The notes under the pieces were generated by a model. The model saw only the letters and a program-made list of their open reading frames with translations. It had not been told where the DNA came from and ran no database searches. This document shows, in pieces, positions 6,884 through 8,786 of a DNA stretch of 8,786 bases. The stretch's first letter is position 1, and each line of letters starts with the position of its first letter. The stretch comes from an uncultured Campylobacter sp. (GTDB lineage: Bacteria; Campylobacterota; Campylobacteria; Campylobacterales; Campylobacteraceae): the NCBI GenBank assembly GCA_938046705.1, contig CALIWP010000185.1:1-8786 (forward strand), read 5' to 3'. The translations under genes and the position numbers were made by a program.

Positions 6884-8782
6884 TTATTTTAATTTTCTGG
6901 CCACCGATACGAAATAGGCGCTTCCGATAATGGTAGCGACGAGCCCCGAAGGTATCTCGTAAGGAAAAATAAGCGTCCTGCCTAAAAAGTCGGCCGTTAC
7001 CATCAATATCCCGCCGATAATAGACGCGGTTACGATTTGCAAGCGCGGCTTGCGAAAGCCCAAAAACGACGCTATATGCGGCGCTAGCAAGCCAACGAAA
7101 CTAACCGGGCCTATGTTAAGAGCCGCTAACGCGCTTATGCCCGCGCAAAATAAAAACAGTATCGTTCGGTATCCCGGGACGTTTACTCCCAAGCTCGAAG
7201 CGGTCGCGTCGCCTAAATTTAAAAGCTCGATTTGCCTGGAATAATAAAGCGCGAATAAAACGCTAGCTACCGCCGCGATAAATAGAGCAGCAGCCCACGC
7301 TGTCGTAACCGAATAGGTACTCCCCGACGCGTAGCTCATAAAGTTATAAATCCTACTATCTCCCGTCGCGAGCAAAATTTTCTCTACTGAGCTAACAAAC
7401 GCCATTATAGCTATGCCCGTTAAAATCACCTTGTGCGGCGACATTTCGTTTTTGTAGTTTACGGCTACGGTAAAGCAAAGCATGGCGCAAGCGCCGGCGA
7501 TACCTAGCGGCACGGTCAAAAACGGCGCTAAAAACATAGCCGCCAATACGCCAAGGCTCACGCCGGAATTTATCCCCAAAAGCTCGGGAGAAGCCATTTG
7601 ATTTTTGCTTAGACGCTGTAAAACCGTTCCCGCGACGCCCAGTATCACGCCACTAAAAAGCGCGGCCGCTACTCGGTTTATACGCACGCTTAGTATCTCT
7701 TGGCTAAAATTTCCGACCCCGAAAAATAGCGAAAACAAGCAAGCCGCGACCAAAACGGCTAAAATAACGGGCAATACGAAAGCGACGTTTGCTTTTACTG
7801 CCGAGCCCGTGTCGCCGTCTTTTGCGGATACTTCGTTTTTATGGACGCCGCGTATTATCAGCCATAAAAGCAAAGGCGCGCCTAAAAACGCGCTTATGCC
7901 TCCTGTCGGTAAATTTACGCCCGTTAAATTTAAAATCACGATCAAAATTTCGTCCGTAACGCCCAAAAGTAACCCGCCGCACAAGCCACAGCAAATTAGC
8001 TTTTTTGCGAAATTATCGAATTTAAATCTATCTGCTAGCGTATAAGCCCCAAGCCCTACGAATGCGATGATGCCGACGAAAGCTACCGTCAAAGCGGTAA
8101 GATAAGCGGCTATCAAAAGCCCCGTCGCGCGTATTAAATTTACGTTTACGCCAAGAGCCTTGCAAGCGCTATCGCCCAAAACAAAAAGGTGAAACGAGCG
8201 AGAAAAATATAAAATAGCCGCTAAAGCCGGCAAAAAATAAACTAGCATGGAGTAAAAATTAAACGCGCCGTCTTGCGCCAAATCCCCGCTCATCCAAACC
8301 GCGACGAAAAAGCTCTCTTCTTGAAAAAAGATCATTAAAAGCGAGGTCAAAGATCCGAAAAATAAACCGATTATAAGTCCCGATAGCGTCGTGGTAAATA
8401 CCGAAAATCCGCGCCCCGAAGATAATGCGAAAAGTATTGCTAGCGCCGCGACCGCGCCGACGAAAGAGCTCGCGACGGTGCTAAGTCCCAGATGCGGAAA
8501 GAAAAGAGCGCCCGCTAGCATAAAAAATCCCGCGCCGCTACCTACTCCGAGCGTACTATCGCTTGCTAGCGGGTTATGCGTTATTTGCGCCATCAAAGCC
8601 GTAGCCGTAGATAAAAAAAGTCCGCTTAAAAACGCGACGCCTATTCGCGGTAAAATATAATTTAAAACGACTAAATTTTTGACGTTTTGGCCGAAATCTT
8701 CCAGTAAAATCGCCTGCGAGGCGACTGCGGCGATACCCAAAACGACGAAACCGACCGAAAAAATCGTAAGTAATTTTTTCAT
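6884..8782 (-). CDS. fhuB: Fused two-domain iron-siderophore ABC transporter permease (FhuB-type, FecCD family)
   Basis: This inner-membrane permease carries ferric siderophore from a periplasmic binding protein into the cytoplasm, powered by a FhuC-like ATPase. It contains two tandem FecCD/BtuC-like halves in one chain, about 1-312 and 335-632, joined by a polar linker (HKNEVSAKDGDTGSAVK). FhuB of E. coli (about 660 residues) has this layout, whereas most relatives are separate single-length subunits. Half 1 has HNPLAS (69-74), LGDSACKALGV (202-212), FVGLGAYTLADR (241-252) and GAP (301-303). Half 2 has NQMASPELLGINSG (394-407), close to the FhuB second-half motif, then LGDATASSLGV (523-533), GPVSFVGLLAPH (558-569) and PYEIPSG (607-613). 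Most of the chain is hydrophobic, consistent with about 20 membrane spans. Only GAAA is visible before ATG 8782, so the upstream gene and promoter are outside the window; a binding protein or ATPase gene is expected there. Confidence 0.9.
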   Translation of the reverse strand: MKKLLTIFSVGFVVLGIAAVASQAILLEDFGQNVKNLVVLNYILPRIGVAFLSGLFLSTATALMAQITHNPLASDSTLGVGSGAGFFMLAGALFFPHLGLSTVASSFVGAVAALAILFALSSGRGFSVFTTTLSGLIIGLFFGSLTSLLMIFFQEESFFVAVWMSGDLAQDGAFNFYSMLVYFLPALAAILYFSRSFHLFVLGDSACKALGVNVNLIRATGLLIAAYLTALTVAFVGIIAFVGLGAYTLADRFKFDNFAKKLICCGLCGGLLLGVTDEILIVILNLTGVNLPTGGISAFLGAPLLLWLIIRGVHKNEVSAKDGDTGSAVKANVAFVLPVILAVLVAACLFSLFFGVGNFSQEILSVRINRVAAALFSGVILGVAGTVLQRLSKNQMASPELLGINSGVSLGVLAAMFLAPFLTVPLGIAGACAMLCFTVAVNYKNEMSPHKVILTGIAIMAFVSSVEKILLATGDSRIYNFMSYASGSTYSVTTAWAAALFIAAVASVLFALYYSRQIELLNLGDATASSLGVNVPGYRTILFLFCAGISALAALNIGPVSFVGLLAPHIASFLGFRKPRLQIVTASIIGGILMVTADFLGRTLIFPYEIPSGLVATIIGSAYFVSVARKLK

Positions 8783-8786
8783 TTTC

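Noticed and set aside
7605..8045. 146-codon open frame on the plus strand opposite the permease
   Set aside because: It is antisense to a well-supported membrane protein, and its composition (Lys/Pro/Thr-rich) is what the complement of hydrophobic codons gives. No domain or good ribosome site was seen.
1..8786. CRISPR array, tRNA, rRNA, insertion sequence or attachment site
   Set aside because: No spaced direct repeats, cloverleaf, rRNA-like stretch or transposase was seen. The frequent AAATTT words are too short and irregular to be an array.

Overview
The window looks like Campylobacter chromosome, or a close relative in the Campylobacterota. The evidence is the fliK-flgD-flgE gene order with sigma54 (RpoN)-type promoters of the GGAA(C/T)/TTGC form, a class Ia NrdB, and a fused FhuB-like permease next to a TonB-dependent receptor. 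G+C is moderate, clearly higher than in C. jejuni, and the palindrome AAATTT is extremely frequent. This best suits a motile member of the concisus/curvus/rectus/showae group. The species assignment is inference.

All six genes are on the minus strand, so transcription runs from high to low coordinates. Region A (8782 to 4880) is an iron-siderophore uptake unit: a double-length inner-membrane permease (FhuB type) followed 18 bases later by an outer-membrane TonB-dependent receptor, then a strong intrinsic terminator. The ATPase, the binding protein and any Fur-controlled promoter are expected upstream, beyond the right edge. Region B (4820 to 935) is a flagellar hook-assembly cluster: fliK (hook-length control), flgD (hook cap) and flgE (hook-family protein). 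A sigma54-type -24/-12 promoter lies just upstream of fliK, and a second one lies in the 47-base gap between fliK and flgD. Region C (906 to 1) holds a 12-bp perfect inverted repeat, candidate sigma70-type promoters, and the first 262 codons of nrdB, which runs off the left edge.

The three regions appear functionally independent: iron acquisition, flagellar hook construction and deoxyribonucleotide synthesis. Within region B the products act together: FlgD caps the growing hook, FlgE-family subunits polymerise beneath it, and FliK measures length and switches export specificity. Within region A the receptor passes a ferric siderophore to the periplasm and the permease takes it through the inner membrane.

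I found no mobile element, CRISPR array, rRNA or tRNA, and no convincing plus-strand gene. No gap exceeds 148 bases. I see no clearly new system. The most useful observations are the paired sigma54 promoters, the AAATTT excess (a subset of RAATTY, the methylation motif tied to DNA uptake in C. jejuni), the asymmetric motif loss in the two permease halves, and the short FlgE form with an Ig-like central region.
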